64,000 bases of DNA from Streptomyces sp. Je 1-332. Lineage in GTDB: Bacteria > Actinomycetota > Actinomycetes > Streptomycetales > Streptomycetaceae. The stretch covers positions 7,502,001 to 7,566,000 of the forward strand of contig NZ_CP160402.1 of assembly GCF_040730185.1 (NCBI RefSeq). The letters are read 5' to 3'. The notes below the pieces were generated by a model that did not search any database, was not told the DNA's origin, and saw only the letters and a list, made by a program, of their open reading frames with translations. Below are positions 32,997 to 41,092 of this stretch, in pieces (within the stretch, counting starts at the first letter, position 1; each line of letters starts with the position of its first letter). The position numbers were made by a program, and so were the translations under genes.

Positions 32997-33445
32997 GGTG
33001 GGTAATCCCTCTTGGTGCACGCCGAGTTGAGCATCAGCAGTCTAAATATTCCCACCAGATTTGGTAGTAAAGATTGCCCGAAGAAAAACGATCAGTCGAT
33101 GTTGCATCATGGTCGCAGCGGGACCGCCGACCTGCTAGTTCCATCGTCGGCGGGCACGCGGACACAACTGTGGGGCATCTTGACCGAGGAGCTCGAAATT
33201 GGCTGAAATTCCTCGGTGTTGGATACCCCCTAGGCCCATTGGGCCGCTGCGGGACGAGTATGGATCGGTTGTTCGTATTCCGATGTGTGTGGTCGGAAAC
33301 GTCGCACTCGGGACGTACGGCGCATGACTTCCCGAATCGGTTCCTGGGTCCACTGGCTGCGGCCGGTGCCGTCACTCGCCATTACGTAGCGGCCACGGTA
33401 CCGGCCGCCCGCGGTTGCCCCCGGGCGGTTCCCCCGGTGAGAGCG
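32997..33445. other. A+T-richer intergenic region with an inverted repeat
   Basis: I see no convincing gene on either strand in this 449-bp stretch. It is about 48% G+C over 33001-33120 by hand count, far below the rest. ACCA-GATT-TGGT (33054-33065) is an inverted repeat 58 bp upstream of the MmyB-like start and is a candidate binding site for it; an A/T block TAAATATT lies beside it. The rest may hold a non-coding RNA or decayed sequence, with no direct evidence for either. Confidence 0.55.
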
Positions 33446-34342
33446 TCAGCCGGCGGGAAGCTGCTCCTCGGCGCGCGCCAGAATCTCCGTCACGCGCAGC
33501 CCGAACCGCACGTCGCAGGCGTGCGGCCGGCCGGATCGCGCCGACTCGACAAGCGCGTCGACCGCCGCGCGGAACGCGTCGAGCGCGCCGCCTCCCGACG
33601 GCATCAGCGCGATCCCCGCCTCGCCGCGCAGCTCCACCGTCGACCCCGAAGCCTTCGCGGGTGTGCTCAGGCTCAGCGTCGCGGTGCTCGAAGCGCCGCC
33701 GCTGTGCCGCAGGATCAGATGGACCAGGTCCGCGAGGCCGGCCGCCGCCTTCACTTCGGTCACATCGCCGAGCACCGGCAGCAGGACGGAGAGGGCGTGC
33801 GGGCCGACGTCCCACAGGCCGCCCCGCTGCGCCCGCCACGGCGAGGAGAACGGGCTGGAGCCGTCCGCCGCGTAGAACGAGCTGTACCAGTCCGCGCGTC
33901 CGGCGAACCAGCCCTCCGTCGCCGCCTGCTCCGTCACCCACGTCGCCGTCGGCTCGGCGAAGCGCAGCGTGCAGAAGACCACGGACGCCACCTGGGCCGC
34001 CTCGGCGGCCGCCGCGAGGTCGCGCGCGGCGGTCACCGTCGTGGCCACCGGCTTGTCCAGGAGCAGATGGCAGCCCGCCGCCGCGGCCCGTGCGGCGAGC
34101 GGCGCCTGCACGTCCGGCGGTACGGCGAACGCCACGGCGTCGCTCGCGGCGAACAGTTCGTCCACGTCCGCGTAGGCGGTGGTCGCGTGCGCGGATGCCA
34201 GCGAGGCTGCCGCGTCGGGCCGCCGGCCCCATACACCGGTCAGCTCCACGTCGGGGTGCGCCGCGAGCGCCGGGGCGTGCGTGGACGAAGCCCAGGGGCC
34301 CGTGCCGACCAGCCCCATTCGCAGTCTCTTCATGGTCGGCAT
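33446..34342 (-). CDS. Gfo/Idh/MocA-family oxidoreductase
   Basis: 298 aa from the ATG at 34342 with GGAGT upstream (an ATG at 34333 is also possible). The Rossmann start is LRMGLVGTGPWASSTHAPALAAHPDVELTGVWGR. The substrate-domain motif CHLLLDKPVATTVTAARDL contains the conserved Lys of the (E/D)KP motif. Family members oxidise or reduce sugars, inositols or biliverdin with NAD(P). The C-terminal domain is shorter than typical (about 340 aa usual). Substrate unknown. Confidence 0.9.
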   Translation of the reverse strand: MPTMKRLRMGLVGTGPWASSTHAPALAAHPDVELTGVWGRRPDAAASLASAHATTAYADVDELFAASDAVAFAVPPDVQAPLAARAAAAGCHLLLDKPVATTVTAARDLAAAAEAAQVASVVFCTLRFAEPTATWVTEQAATEGWFAGRADWYSSFYAADGSSPFSSPWRAQRGGLWDVGPHALSVLLPVLGDVTEVKAAAGLADLVHLILRHSGGASSTATLSLSTPAKASGSTVELRGEAGIALMPSGGGALDAFRAAVDALVESARSGRPHACDVRFGLRVTEILARAEEQLPAG

Positions 34343-34687
34343 TATGGCTGACTCCATACCGCCGGCGATGACGACGCCCAGTTCCCGCAGGGCAGTTGGC
34401 CGTTCTTCGCCCGTGTGCCCACGCCGCACATGGCTTGATCTCGGGATCGAACTCGTCGGTAAGGAAAGCCCATTCACCCGCTATGGCGAATTCCGCTTCA
34501 CTTCGCTTTGTCTCCGTTCGCTTCTCCGGACTTTCGTGCCCGCGCTGGAGTGATCAGCAAGTTCGCCCCGATATCTTCTGTAGCCTCCGCAGAGAGCGTG
34601 GGCATATGCGCCCGCCGTGCAGGCTTTCCTCACGCCCCCAGGGGCGCCGTCCGGCGCCCCGCCGACCCGCGAAACGGAAGAGCTCGT
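34343..34687. other. Intergenic region before the cupin gene
   Basis: No gene is supported in these 345 bp. The G+C is moderately low around 34470-34590. The one clear structure is the hairpin at 34641-34660. Confidence 0.45.
34641..34660 (+). other. Hairpin in the presumed 5' UTR of the cupin gene
   Basis: GGGGCGCC-GTCC-GGCGCCCC is a perfect 8-bp stem with a 4-nt loop, ending 27 bp before the start codon. It could attenuate transcription or stabilise the leader. No U-run follows. Confidence 0.45.
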
Positions 34688-35134
34688 ATGAACGACGCGA
34701 CGGAACGTCCTGTACTGGCACGCGAGTTGGGAATGGAGCCGCACCCGGAAGGCGGCTGGTTCGTCGAGACCTGGGCCTCGGGCCACTCCTTCACGCCCAC
34801 CGGTTACCCCGGCACGCGTACGGCGGCCACCGCCATCTACTTCCTGCTCTGCCCGGGCGAGGAGTCACGCTGGCACGTGGTGCGCTCCGACGAGATCTGG
34901 CTGTGGCACCGCGGCGGCCCCCTGGACCTGCGCCTCGGGGGCGACGGCGCGCTCCCGAAGGAGGGCGCTGCCCCCATGCGCCTCGGGCCGGGCATCGAGC
35001 ACGGTGAGCGCCCGCAGATCCTGGTGCCCGGGGGTGTGTGGCAGGCGGCGCGCCCCACCGGCGGTGAGCCGGTCCTGGTCAGCTGCGTCGTCGCGCCCGG
35101 TTTCGACTACGCGGACTTCCGGCTCGCGGACTGA
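34688..35134 (+). CDS. Cupin-superfamily protein (DUF985/COG3542)
   Basis: 148 aa from the ATG at 34688. The family pattern is complete: LARELGMEPHPEGGWFVETWAS, TAIYFLLCPGEESRWHVVRSDEIWLWHRGGPLDLRL, then ILVPGGVWQAARPTGGEPVLVSCVVAPGFDYADF. The H-x-V...E...H residues of the first cupin motif could hold a metal. Function is unknown; related structures are RmlC-like barrels. Its 3' end overlaps the remnant of a transporter gene on the other strand. Confidence 0.9.
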   Translation: MNDATERPVLARELGMEPHPEGGWFVETWASGHSFTPTGYPGTRTAATAIYFLLCPGEESRWHVVRSDEIWLWHRGGPLDLRLGGDGALPKEGAAPMRLGPGIEHGERPQILVPGGVWQAARPTGGEPVLVSCVVAPGFDYADFRLAD

Positions 35135-35490
35135 AGCGGCGGCGTCGCGGACATCTCCCGCCGGGCGTGCACGGTCGTGGCCGTCGAGCGCTTCCCCCGG
35201 TGTACGACCGCGACCGCCGCGAGCCCGACCGCGAGACCCGACGCCGTCTGTATGCCGAAGGGTTCGCCGAACATCAGCGCTCCCCACAGGGCCGTCACCG
35301 GCGCCATCAGGAACATCAGGGTGTTGACCTGAGTGACCCCCGAGCGCCGCAGGATCAGCCAGTAGAGTCCGTACCAGCCGAAGGTGGAGAGCGTCACCAG
35401 CCAGCTGATCGCCACCCAGAACGACGCCTCCATCGGCGGCGTCGCGGCTCCCGCGCCCACGGCGAGCGCCGTGAAGATGACCGCGCTGGT
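35107..35490 (-). pseudogene. 3' half of an EamA-family transporter gene (5' half deleted)
   Basis: The minus strand encodes the last four helices of an EamA/DMT drug-metabolite exporter: SFWVAISWLVTLSTFGWYGLYWLILRRSGVTQVNTLMFLMAPVTALWGALMFGEPFGIQTASGLAVGLAAVAVV-type sequence in order, then a polar tail. A whole protein has about 300 residues and ten helices; homology stops near 35490, where the opposite-strand TetR remnant begins. The reading frame continues upstream only as antisense of that remnant. The gene has lost its start and is almost certainly non-functional. The boundary is approximate. Confidence 0.8.
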
Positions 35491-35857
35491 CACGCAGTGG
35501 GCCAGGATCCTCGCCGTGTTCGACGCCTCGCGCGACTGGGCCGAAGCGCACAGCGGCAAGGGCTGCAGCATGGTCAACGCGCACGCCGAGATCAGTGACC
35601 CCGCGCACCCCGCGTACCGGGTCATCACCGGCCAGAAGGCCTGGATGCTCGCCCTGTTCACCGGCCTCGCCCGCGAGATCGCGCCCCGGCGGGCGGCGAA
35701 GCTGGGGCGGACGCTCATGCTGCTGCACGAGGGCGCCCTGGTCGCACACGGCCTGCGCATCTTTCCGGACGCGATCGAACACGCCCGTGACGAGGCGGCG
35801 ACGCTCCTGCGTGCCGCTCGCGATGCCGCCGCTGCCGCTGATGAAAAGCGCAGGTGA
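35480..35857 (+). pseudogene. 3' part of a TetR-family regulator gene (DNA-binding domain deleted)
   Basis: The plus strand encodes a TetR C-terminal domain: WARILAVFDASRDWAEAHSGKGCSMVNAHAEISDPAHPAYRVITGQKAWM, then LGRTLMLLHEGALVAHGL. The GC-N-A-E-x-x-D-P pattern is typical of this TetR subgroup. The N-terminal helix-turn-helix is absent; upstream sequence is the antisense of the EamA remnant. A fused open frame begins at 35384 (157 codons) and could in theory be expressed, but without a DNA-binding domain. The pair looks like what remains of a divergent regulator-exporter unit. Confidence 0.8.
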
Positions 35858-35968
35858 CAGGCCCTTTGGGGAAGTCTTTGCCGTTGGCCGGAATGTGTCG
35901 TTCCGTGTTGGCGGCTCATTGACCGCGCGCAGTTACGGGGAGCACGCTGACCATATAGCTGCCCTTTA

Positions 35969-36003
35969 CACCTAGTGGGATCTACACCTAGATCCGCACC
36001 TAG
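35969..36003. promoter_or_regulatory. CACCTAG repeats and a 7-bp inverted repeat upstream of asnB
   Basis: CACCTAG occurs at 35969, 35985 and 35997. A perfect inverted repeat, GGATCTA-CACC-TAGATCC, spans 35978-35995 and includes the middle copy. The cluster ends 47 bp before the asnB ATG. This is a candidate multi-site operator. Confidence 0.5.
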
Positions 36004-36049
36004 TTCCTCGGGTGGTGGCGCACAGGCAGCGTGAAGCAGGAGGTAGCGC

Positions 36050-37891
36050 ATGTGTGGCATTACTGGCTGGGTCTCTTTCGACCGTGACCTGCGATCCGCG
36101 TCCGGCACGCTGGACGCGATGACCGAGACGATGTCCTGCCGCGGCCCCGACGACCGCGGCACCTGGATCGAGGGCCCGGCCGGACTCGGGCACCGCAGGC
36201 TCGCGATCATCGACCTGCCGGGCGGGCGCCAGCCCATGACCGTGCGGACACCGCACGGCACCGTCGCCCTCGTCTACTCGGGAGAGACGTACAACTACAC
36301 CGAACTGCGTCGCGAACTGGCCGGGCGCGGACATGAGTTCACCACCGAATCCGACACCGAGGTCGTCCTGCGCGGCTACCTGGAGTGGGGCGAGGCGGTC
36401 GCCGAACGGCTCAACGGCATGTACGCCTTCGCGGTGTGGGACGGCAGGCACGACAAGCTCGTCATGATCCGCGACCGCATGGGCATCAAGCCCTTCTACT
36501 ACTACGAGACCCCGGACGGCGTCCTGTTCGGCTCCGAACCCAAGGCGATCCTCGCCAACCCGCTGGCCCGCGCCCGGGTGACCACCGACGGACTGCGGGA
36601 GCTGTTCACCTTCGTCAAGACGCCCGGACACGCCGTGTGGGACGGCATGAACGAGGTCGAGCCCGGCACTGTCGTGACGGTCGACCGCTCCGGCCTGCGC
36701 CGCCACGTCTACTGGCAGCTGCAGACCCGGCCGCACCCCGACGGCCGCGACGAGTCCGTCGCCAAGGTGCGCGAACTCCTCGACGACATCGTGCGCCGCC
36801 AGCTCGTCTCCGACGTGCCGCGCTGCACCCTGCTCTCCGGCGGTCTCGACTCCTCGGCGATGACCGCGCTCGCCGCACGTCAACTCGGCGAGGTGGGCGA
36901 GACCGTACGCAGCTTCGCCGTGGACTTCGTCGGCCAGAGCGAGAACTTCGTCGCCGACGCGCTGCGCTCCACCCCCGACACGCCCTACGTGCACGACGTG
37001 GCCAAGGCCGCGGGCACCGATCACCGCGACATCGTCCTGGACTCGCACGCCCTGGCCGACCCCGAGGTCCGGGCCAGGATGATCCGCGCCCGCGACCTGC
37101 CCATGGGCTTCGGCGACATGGACGCCTCCCTCTACCTCCTCTTCCGGGCCATCCGCGAGCACTCGACGGTCGCGCTGTCGGGGGAGTCCGCGGACGAGGT
37201 CTTCGGCGGCTACCTCCAGTTCTTCGACGAGGAGGCACGCTCGGCCGACACCTTCCCCTGGCTGGTGAAGTTCGCCGAGCAGTTCGGCGACGACGCCGAC
37301 GTCCTGCGCCCTGACCTGACCGCCGCCCTCGACCTGCCCGCGTACATCCAGGGCAGCTACGACACGGCCGTCGCCGGAATCCAACGCCTCGCCGGCGAGA
37401 GTGACTTCGAGTTCCGGATGCGGAAGATCTGCCACCTTCATCTGACCCGCTTCGTACGCGTCCTGCTCGATCGCAAGGACCGCGCGAGCATGGCGGTCGG
37501 CCTCGAGGTGCGGGTGCCGTTCTGTGATCACCGTCTTGTCGAGTACGTCTACAACGCCCCCTGGTCCCTGAAATCCTTCGACGGCAGGGAGAAGAGCCTG
37601 CTGCGGGAGGCGACCGCGGACGTCCTGCCGCGCTCCGTGTACGACCGCGTGAAGAGCCCCTATCCCTCCACGCAGGACCCCAAGTACGCCATCGCGCTCC
37701 AGGGGCACGTCAAGGATCTGCTCGCCGAGTCCGCCCACCCGGTCTTCGACCTCGTCGACCGGGACCGGGTGACGCGGGCGGCGGAGCGCGACGTACCCCA
37801 GATCACGCAGGCGTCCCGGCGTGGCCTCGAACGCACGCTGGACCTGGCGCTCTGGCTCGAGATGTACAAGCCGGAGATCTCCCTGGACTGA
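36050..37891 (+). CDS. asnB: Asparagine synthase (glutamine-hydrolysing)
   Basis: 613 aa. The N-terminal Ntn glutaminase starts MCGITGWVSF, with Cys2 exposed as nucleophile, and has MSCRGPDDRGTW and LNGMYAFAVWDG. The C-terminal synthetase has the pyrophosphate loop LLSGGLDSSAM (about 263-273), VALSGESADEVFGGY and VRVPFCDHRLVEYV. AGGAGGTAGC precedes the ATG. The enzyme forms asparagine from aspartate, ATP and glutamine. Paralogues of this type amidate secondary metabolites or cell-wall precursors, but no such genes are adjacent. Repeats upstream suggest specific regulation. Confidence 0.93.
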   Translation: MCGITGWVSFDRDLRSASGTLDAMTETMSCRGPDDRGTWIEGPAGLGHRRLAIIDLPGGRQPMTVRTPHGTVALVYSGETYNYTELRRELAGRGHEFTTESDTEVVLRGYLEWGEAVAERLNGMYAFAVWDGRHDKLVMIRDRMGIKPFYYYETPDGVLFGSEPKAILANPLARARVTTDGLRELFTFVKTPGHAVWDGMNEVEPGTVVTVDRSGLRRHVYWQLQTRPHPDGRDESVAKVRELLDDIVRRQLVSDVPRCTLLSGGLDSSAMTALAARQLGEVGETVRSFAVDFVGQSENFVADALRSTPDTPYVHDVAKAAGTDHRDIVLDSHALADPEVRARMIRARDLPMGFGDMDASLYLLFRAIREHSTVALSGESADEVFGGYLQFFDEEARSADTFPWLVKFAEQFGDDADVLRPDLTAALDLPAYIQGSYDTAVAGIQRLAGESDFEFRMRKICHLHLTRFVRVLLDRKDRASMAVGLEVRVPFCDHRLVEYVYNAPWSLKSFDGREKSLLREATADVLPRSVYDRVKSPYPSTQDPKYAIALQGHVKDLLAESAHPVFDLVDRDRVTRAAERDVPQITQASRRGLERTLDLALWLEMYKPEISLD

Positions 37892-37910
37892 TCCGGGGAG
37901 GACCCGGCTC

Positions 37911-38246
37911 TCACTGCCCCGAGCAGCTGCGGACCGTCGGCTGAGGTGGCACCCGTTCCTCGGGGGCGGGCTCCACCGCGGCCGCCGTGGTCGCGAGGGT
38001 GTCGAGGAAGCGCTGGAGCGCGGGCGCGCCGTCCGGGCCGACGCTGCGGCGGATCGGCGGCACGGTCACCGGAGCGTCGGAGCCGCGCCGGGCCCCGGCG
38101 TTCGGGCAGGGGAGATCCGTGGCGTCGACGGTCGCGGCCCGGCGTATGAACTCATCGACCGTAAGGCCGAGTTGGTCCGCGTTCCGCTGGACCGCTGCGT
38201 ACTCGTCGGGTGTGAACAAGACCTGCACAGGCTTGGCACCGTCCAT
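37911..38246 (-). CDS. Hypothetical protein with ribbon-helix-helix-like segment
   Basis: 111 aa from the ATG at 38246. Residues 5-38 (KPVQVLFTPDEYAAVQRNADQLGLTVDEFIRRA in outline) resemble an Arc/CopG-type strand-helix-helix. The rest is Pro/Arg/Ala-rich and probably disordered, ending in a lone Cys. It converges on asnB with 19 bp between stops. It may be a small DNA-binding protein; no partner toxin gene is next to it. Confidence 0.65.
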   Translation of the reverse strand: MDGAKPVQVLFTPDEYAAVQRNADQLGLTVDEFIRRAATVDATDLPCPNAGARRGSDAPVTVPPIRRSVGPDGAPALQRFLDTLATTAAAVEPAPEERVPPQPTVRSCSGQ

Positions 38247-38351
38247 GAACGCATGATGCCGTCCTGGGGGTGTGCCGCGCGGTGCGGTTGGCATATTCAC
38301 GCTCGAAGGCGTGAAACGGACCGGACTCGACATGAACGGTCGGAAAGAGAG

Positions 38352-38392
38352 GTAGGCCCCGACCGGACGGGGGAATCGCGATCGGGACCTAC
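38352..38392 (-). terminator. Hairpin downstream of the first ECF42 operon
   Basis: GTAGGCCCCGA pairs with TCGGGACCTAC over 11 positions with one mismatch and a 19-nt loop. It lies 85 bp beyond the sigma-factor stop. Moderate terminator candidate. Confidence 0.45.
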
Positions 38393-38476
38393 GTACTGTT
38401 CAACGGTGAACCAACCACCGATGTTCCCAGGTGGCAGCCCCACGGCTGTGAGCTGCGTTACGTGCCGGGAGGGTAC

Positions 38477-39715
38477 TCACGTCGACGAAAGGCGGGCCGC
38501 GCGCATCTGCAGGTAGCGCGTCTCGGGGACGCTCAGGGTGCGCTTGGCCGCCAGCTGGTAGGCGGCGCGGGCCGCGTCCGTCTCGCCCGCCCGTTCCAGG
38601 AGATGGGCGCGCACGGCATCGAGCCGGTGGTGGCCCGCCAGCCGGTCCTCGAGCGTCGCGACCTCGTCGAGCCCGGCGCGTGGCCCGTGGACCATCGCGA
38701 AGGCCACGGCCCGGCTGAGTTCGGCCATGGGTTCGGGAGCACGCCGTACGAGGATGTCGTACAGGGCCAGGATCTGCGGCCAGTCGGTGTCGTCGGCGCG
38801 CGTGGCCTCGTCGTGCAGCGCGGCGATCGCCGCCTGCAACTGGTAGACGCCCGCCGGGCCTTGGGACAGGGCCTTCTCGACCAGCGCGGAGCCTTCCTCG
38901 ATCGCGCGGCGGTCCCAGCGTGAGCGGTCCTGCTCGTCGAGCGGGATCAGTTCCCCGTGCGGTCCGGTCCGGGCCGCGCTGCGGGCCTCGGTGAGCAGCA
39001 TGAGCGCGAGCAGTCCGGTCACCGCGCCGTCACCGGGCAGCAGCGTACGCACGGAACGGGTGAGCCGGATCGCTTCGCGCGCCAGGTCAGAGCGGTGCAG
39101 GGCGCTGCCGGACGTCGCCGTGTATCCCTCGTTGAAGATGAGGTAGAGCACCTGGAGCACCACCGCGAGCCGCTGATCGCGGTCCTCCGGGCCCGGCTGC
39201 CGGAACGGCACCCCCTTGACCTTCGCCTTCGCCCTGCTGATGCGCTGCGCCATCGTCGCCTCGGGAACGAGATGCGCACGCGCGATCTCGGCCGTGGTCA
39301 GGCCGCCGACCGCGCGCAGCGTGAGCGCGACCTGCGCGGCCGGGCTCAGCGCCGGATGACAGCACAGGAAGAGCAGGGTCAGGGTGTCGTCGTCGGAGGG
39401 CGCGCGGCTCTCGCCCGGCGCGGGCGCCGTGAGGGCGTCCCGGGGCGACAGCTGGGCGGCCTCCTCCTCACGTCTGCGCCGCGCCTCGTCACTGCGCAGC
39501 TGATCCATCAGCCGCCGCGACGCGACCCTGATCAGCCAGCCGCGCGGATTCTCCGGAACACCCTGCTCGGGCCATTGCCGGGCCGCGGCGAGCAGAGCCT
39601 CCTGCACGGCGTCCTCGGCCTCGCCGAAGTGCCCGTACCTGCGTACGAGCGCGCCGAGGACCTGCGGCGCGTGGAGGCGCAGCAGGTCCTCGACCACGGC
39701 GGTGCCGTTCAGCAC
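38477..39715 (-). CDS. ECF42-type RNA polymerase sigma factor (module 1)
   Basis: 412 aa from a GTG at 39715 that overlaps the upstream YCII stop by 7 bp. Sigma region 2 is LLRLHAPQVLGALVRRYGHFGEAEDAVQEALLAAARQWP...PRGWLIRVASRRLMDQLR. Region 4 is LTLRAVGGLTTAEIARAHLVPEATMAQRISRAKAKVK. The DUF6596 block with VLYLIFNEGYTATSG and a helical TPR-like C-terminal extension (about 290-412) mark the ECF42 group, which lacks anti-sigma factors and is encoded beside DGPF/YCII proteins, as here. The extension is thought to be needed for activity. Confidence 0.92.
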   Translation of the reverse strand: MLNGTAVVEDLLRLHAPQVLGALVRRYGHFGEAEDAVQEALLAAARQWPEQGVPENPRGWLIRVASRRLMDQLRSDEARRRREEEAAQLSPRDALTAPAPGESRAPSDDDTLTLLFLCCHPALSPAAQVALTLRAVGGLTTAEIARAHLVPEATMAQRISRAKAKVKGVPFRQPGPEDRDQRLAVVLQVLYLIFNEGYTATSGSALHRSDLAREAIRLTRSVRTLLPGDGAVTGLLALMLLTEARSAARTGPHGELIPLDEQDRSRWDRRAIEEGSALVEKALSQGPAGVYQLQAAIAALHDEATRADDTDWPQILALYDILVRRAPEPMAELSRAVAFAMVHGPRAGLDEVATLEDRLAGHHRLDAVRAHLLERAGETDAARAAYQLAAKRTLSVPETRYLQMRAARLSST

Positions 39716-40125
39716 GCCTCGTCGGGGCCGCTCATGATGGGGCGGATCACGACGGGGTAGTTCGGCGCGCCCTCGGGAACGGGGCACTGCTGGATGCGGT
39801 TGGCGATCTCCGTGACGCGGTCCAGGCTCGCGCAGTCGAGAACCCAGTACCCGGCGAGGACCTCCTTCGTCTCGCCGTAGGGGCCGTCCGTGATGACCGG
39901 CCGGCCGTCCTTGTCCACGTCGACAAGACGGGTCTGCGCGGGCTCGGCGAGGCCCTGCCCGTCGACGATCTCGCCGGACTCGGCCAGGTCGTCGTTGAGC
40001 GCGCCCATGAAGGCGAACATCGCCTGCAGGTCCTTCTCGCTCCACGCCGGGCTGGTCGAGTTGCCCTTGCCGCTCTGCGCCTCGTAGTCCGCCTGCGTTC
40101 CCTGAACCATCACCAGGTACTTCAT
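39709..40125 (-). CDS. YCII/DGPF-domain protein paired with ECF42 sigma factor (module 1)
   Basis: 138 aa from the ATG at 40125 with AGGAGCG upstream. MKYLVMVQGTQADY starts a YCII-related ferredoxin-like fold; VITDGPYGETKEVLAGYWVLDCASLDRVTEIA holds the DGP-F/Y motif that names the family. DGPF proteins accompany ECF42 sigma factors and are likely their regulon or signal partners; chemistry unknown. It is translationally coupled to the sigma gene. Confidence 0.9.
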   Translation of the reverse strand: MKYLVMVQGTQADYEAQSGKGNSTSPAWSEKDLQAMFAFMGALNDDLAESGEIVDGQGLAEPAQTRLVDVDKDGRPVITDGPYGETKEVLAGYWVLDCASLDRVTEIANRIQQCPVPEGAPNYPVVIRPIMSGPDEAC

Positions 40126-40245
40126 GATGTCGCTCCTCGGCTGTGCGGTGTGGTCACCCCTTGTGGGCAACTCTCACAGGGGACGTCGGAGCGGACGACC
40201 CGTTCTCGACATTACGCCGGAACAATTTTCACGCCCTGTCGAAGC

Positions 40246-40295
40246 GACGTACGGTCCGACCATGACGACGTACGGTCCGACCATGACGACGTACG
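40246..40295 (+). repeat. 21-bp tandem duplication carrying a -10 hexamer and start codon
   Basis: Two perfect 21-bp copies (40246-40266, 40267-40287) plus 8 bp of a third. Each full unit places TACGGT 6 nt before an ATG, so both the promoter element and the start codon are duplicated (TACGGT at 40250 and 40271; ATG at 40262 and 40283). Confidence 0.85.
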
Positions 40296-41092
40296 CACAG
40301 CGAGCCGACCAGTTCCGCGCCCTGCACCGCACCGGCGAGCCCCTGCTGCTGCCCAACGCCTGGGACCACGCCTCGGCGGCGGCGCTCGCCCACGGCGGCT
40401 TCCCGGCGATCGGCACCACCAGCCTGGGGGTGGCGGCAGCCGTCGGCAAGGCGGACGCCACGGGCGGCACACGGGAGGAGACCCTGCGTCTCGCCCACGG
40501 CCTGGCCCGGCTGCCCGCGCTCATCACCGTGGACATCGAGGGCGGCTTCAGCGACCGGCCCGGGGAGGTGGCGGCGCTCGCGGCGGAGCTCGTCGGGGCG
40601 GGAGTGGTGGGCGTGAACATCGAGGACGGCCGCCCGGACGGGACGCTGACCGACACGGCCCTGCAGTGCGAGCTGATCCGGGCCGTCAAGGAGAGCGCCC
40701 CCGACCTGTTCGTCAACGCGCGCACCGACACGTACTGGCTGCGCGCCGGGGGAGCGGGCGAGACCGAGCGCCGGGCCGCTGACTACCAGCTGGCGGGCGC
40801 CGACGGTGTGTTCGTGCCCGGCCTCCAGGACGAGAAGGTCATCGGGGGGCTGGTCGACGGGCTGGCCGACGCCCCGCTGAACATCCTCTTCGCGCCGGGC
40901 GCCCTGACGTACAGGCGCCTCGCGGAGCTCGGCGTGCGCCGGGTGAGCAGCGGCTCGCTGCTGTTCCGCGCCGCGCTGCACGGAGCCGTCGAGGCGGCGC
41001 GCTCGATCGCCCGCGGGGGCGCGGTGCCGGAGGACCTGCCCTCGTACGCGGACGCCCAGGCGCTCTCGGCGGCTTACGGCGATGGCGTGTAG
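40262..41092 (+). CDS. Isocitrate lyase/PEP mutase-family protein
   Basis: 276 aa from the ATG at 40262, or 269 aa from the ATG at 40283. The two starts sit in a 21-bp tandem duplication, which makes the N-terminus MTTYGPT-MTTYAQR. TIM-barrel family motifs: PLLLPNAWDHASAAALAHGGFPAIGTTSLGVAAAVG, ITVDIEGGFSDRPGEVAALAAELVGAGVVGVNIEDG (metal-binding Asp/Glu), LFVNARTDTYWLR and ADGVFVPGL. It lacks the KKCGH loop of isocitrate lyase, so C-C or P-C lyase chemistry on an oxaloacetate-like acid is only a family inference. It has no ribosome-binding site and is probably leaderless. Confidence 0.88.
   Translation: MTTYGPTMTTYAQRADQFRALHRTGEPLLLPNAWDHASAAALAHGGFPAIGTTSLGVAAAVGKADATGGTREETLRLAHGLARLPALITVDIEGGFSDRPGEVAALAAELVGAGVVGVNIEDGRPDGTLTDTALQCELIRAVKESAPDLFVNARTDTYWLRAGGAGETERRAADYQLAGADGVFVPGLQDEKVIGGLVDGLADAPLNILFAPGALTYRRLAELGVRRVSSGSLLFRAALHGAVEAARSIARGGAVPEDLPSYADAQALSAAYGDGV

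Noticed and set aside
33012..33206. 64-codon frame in the A+T-rich intergenic
   Set aside because: No family, no ribosome-binding site, and non-Streptomyces third-position base use; kept only as a possible RNA region.
33074..34351. 425-codon plus-strand frame over the A+T-rich intergenic and the oxidoreductase gene
   Set aside because: Most of it is antisense to the Gfo/Idh/MocA gene; the part within the intergenic region is short and has no ribosome-binding site or recognisable domain.
35107..36261. 384-codon minus-strand frame as a full-length transporter
   Set aside because: Only the C-terminal 110 or so residues are transporter; the rest is antisense of the TetR remnant and the asnB 5' end.
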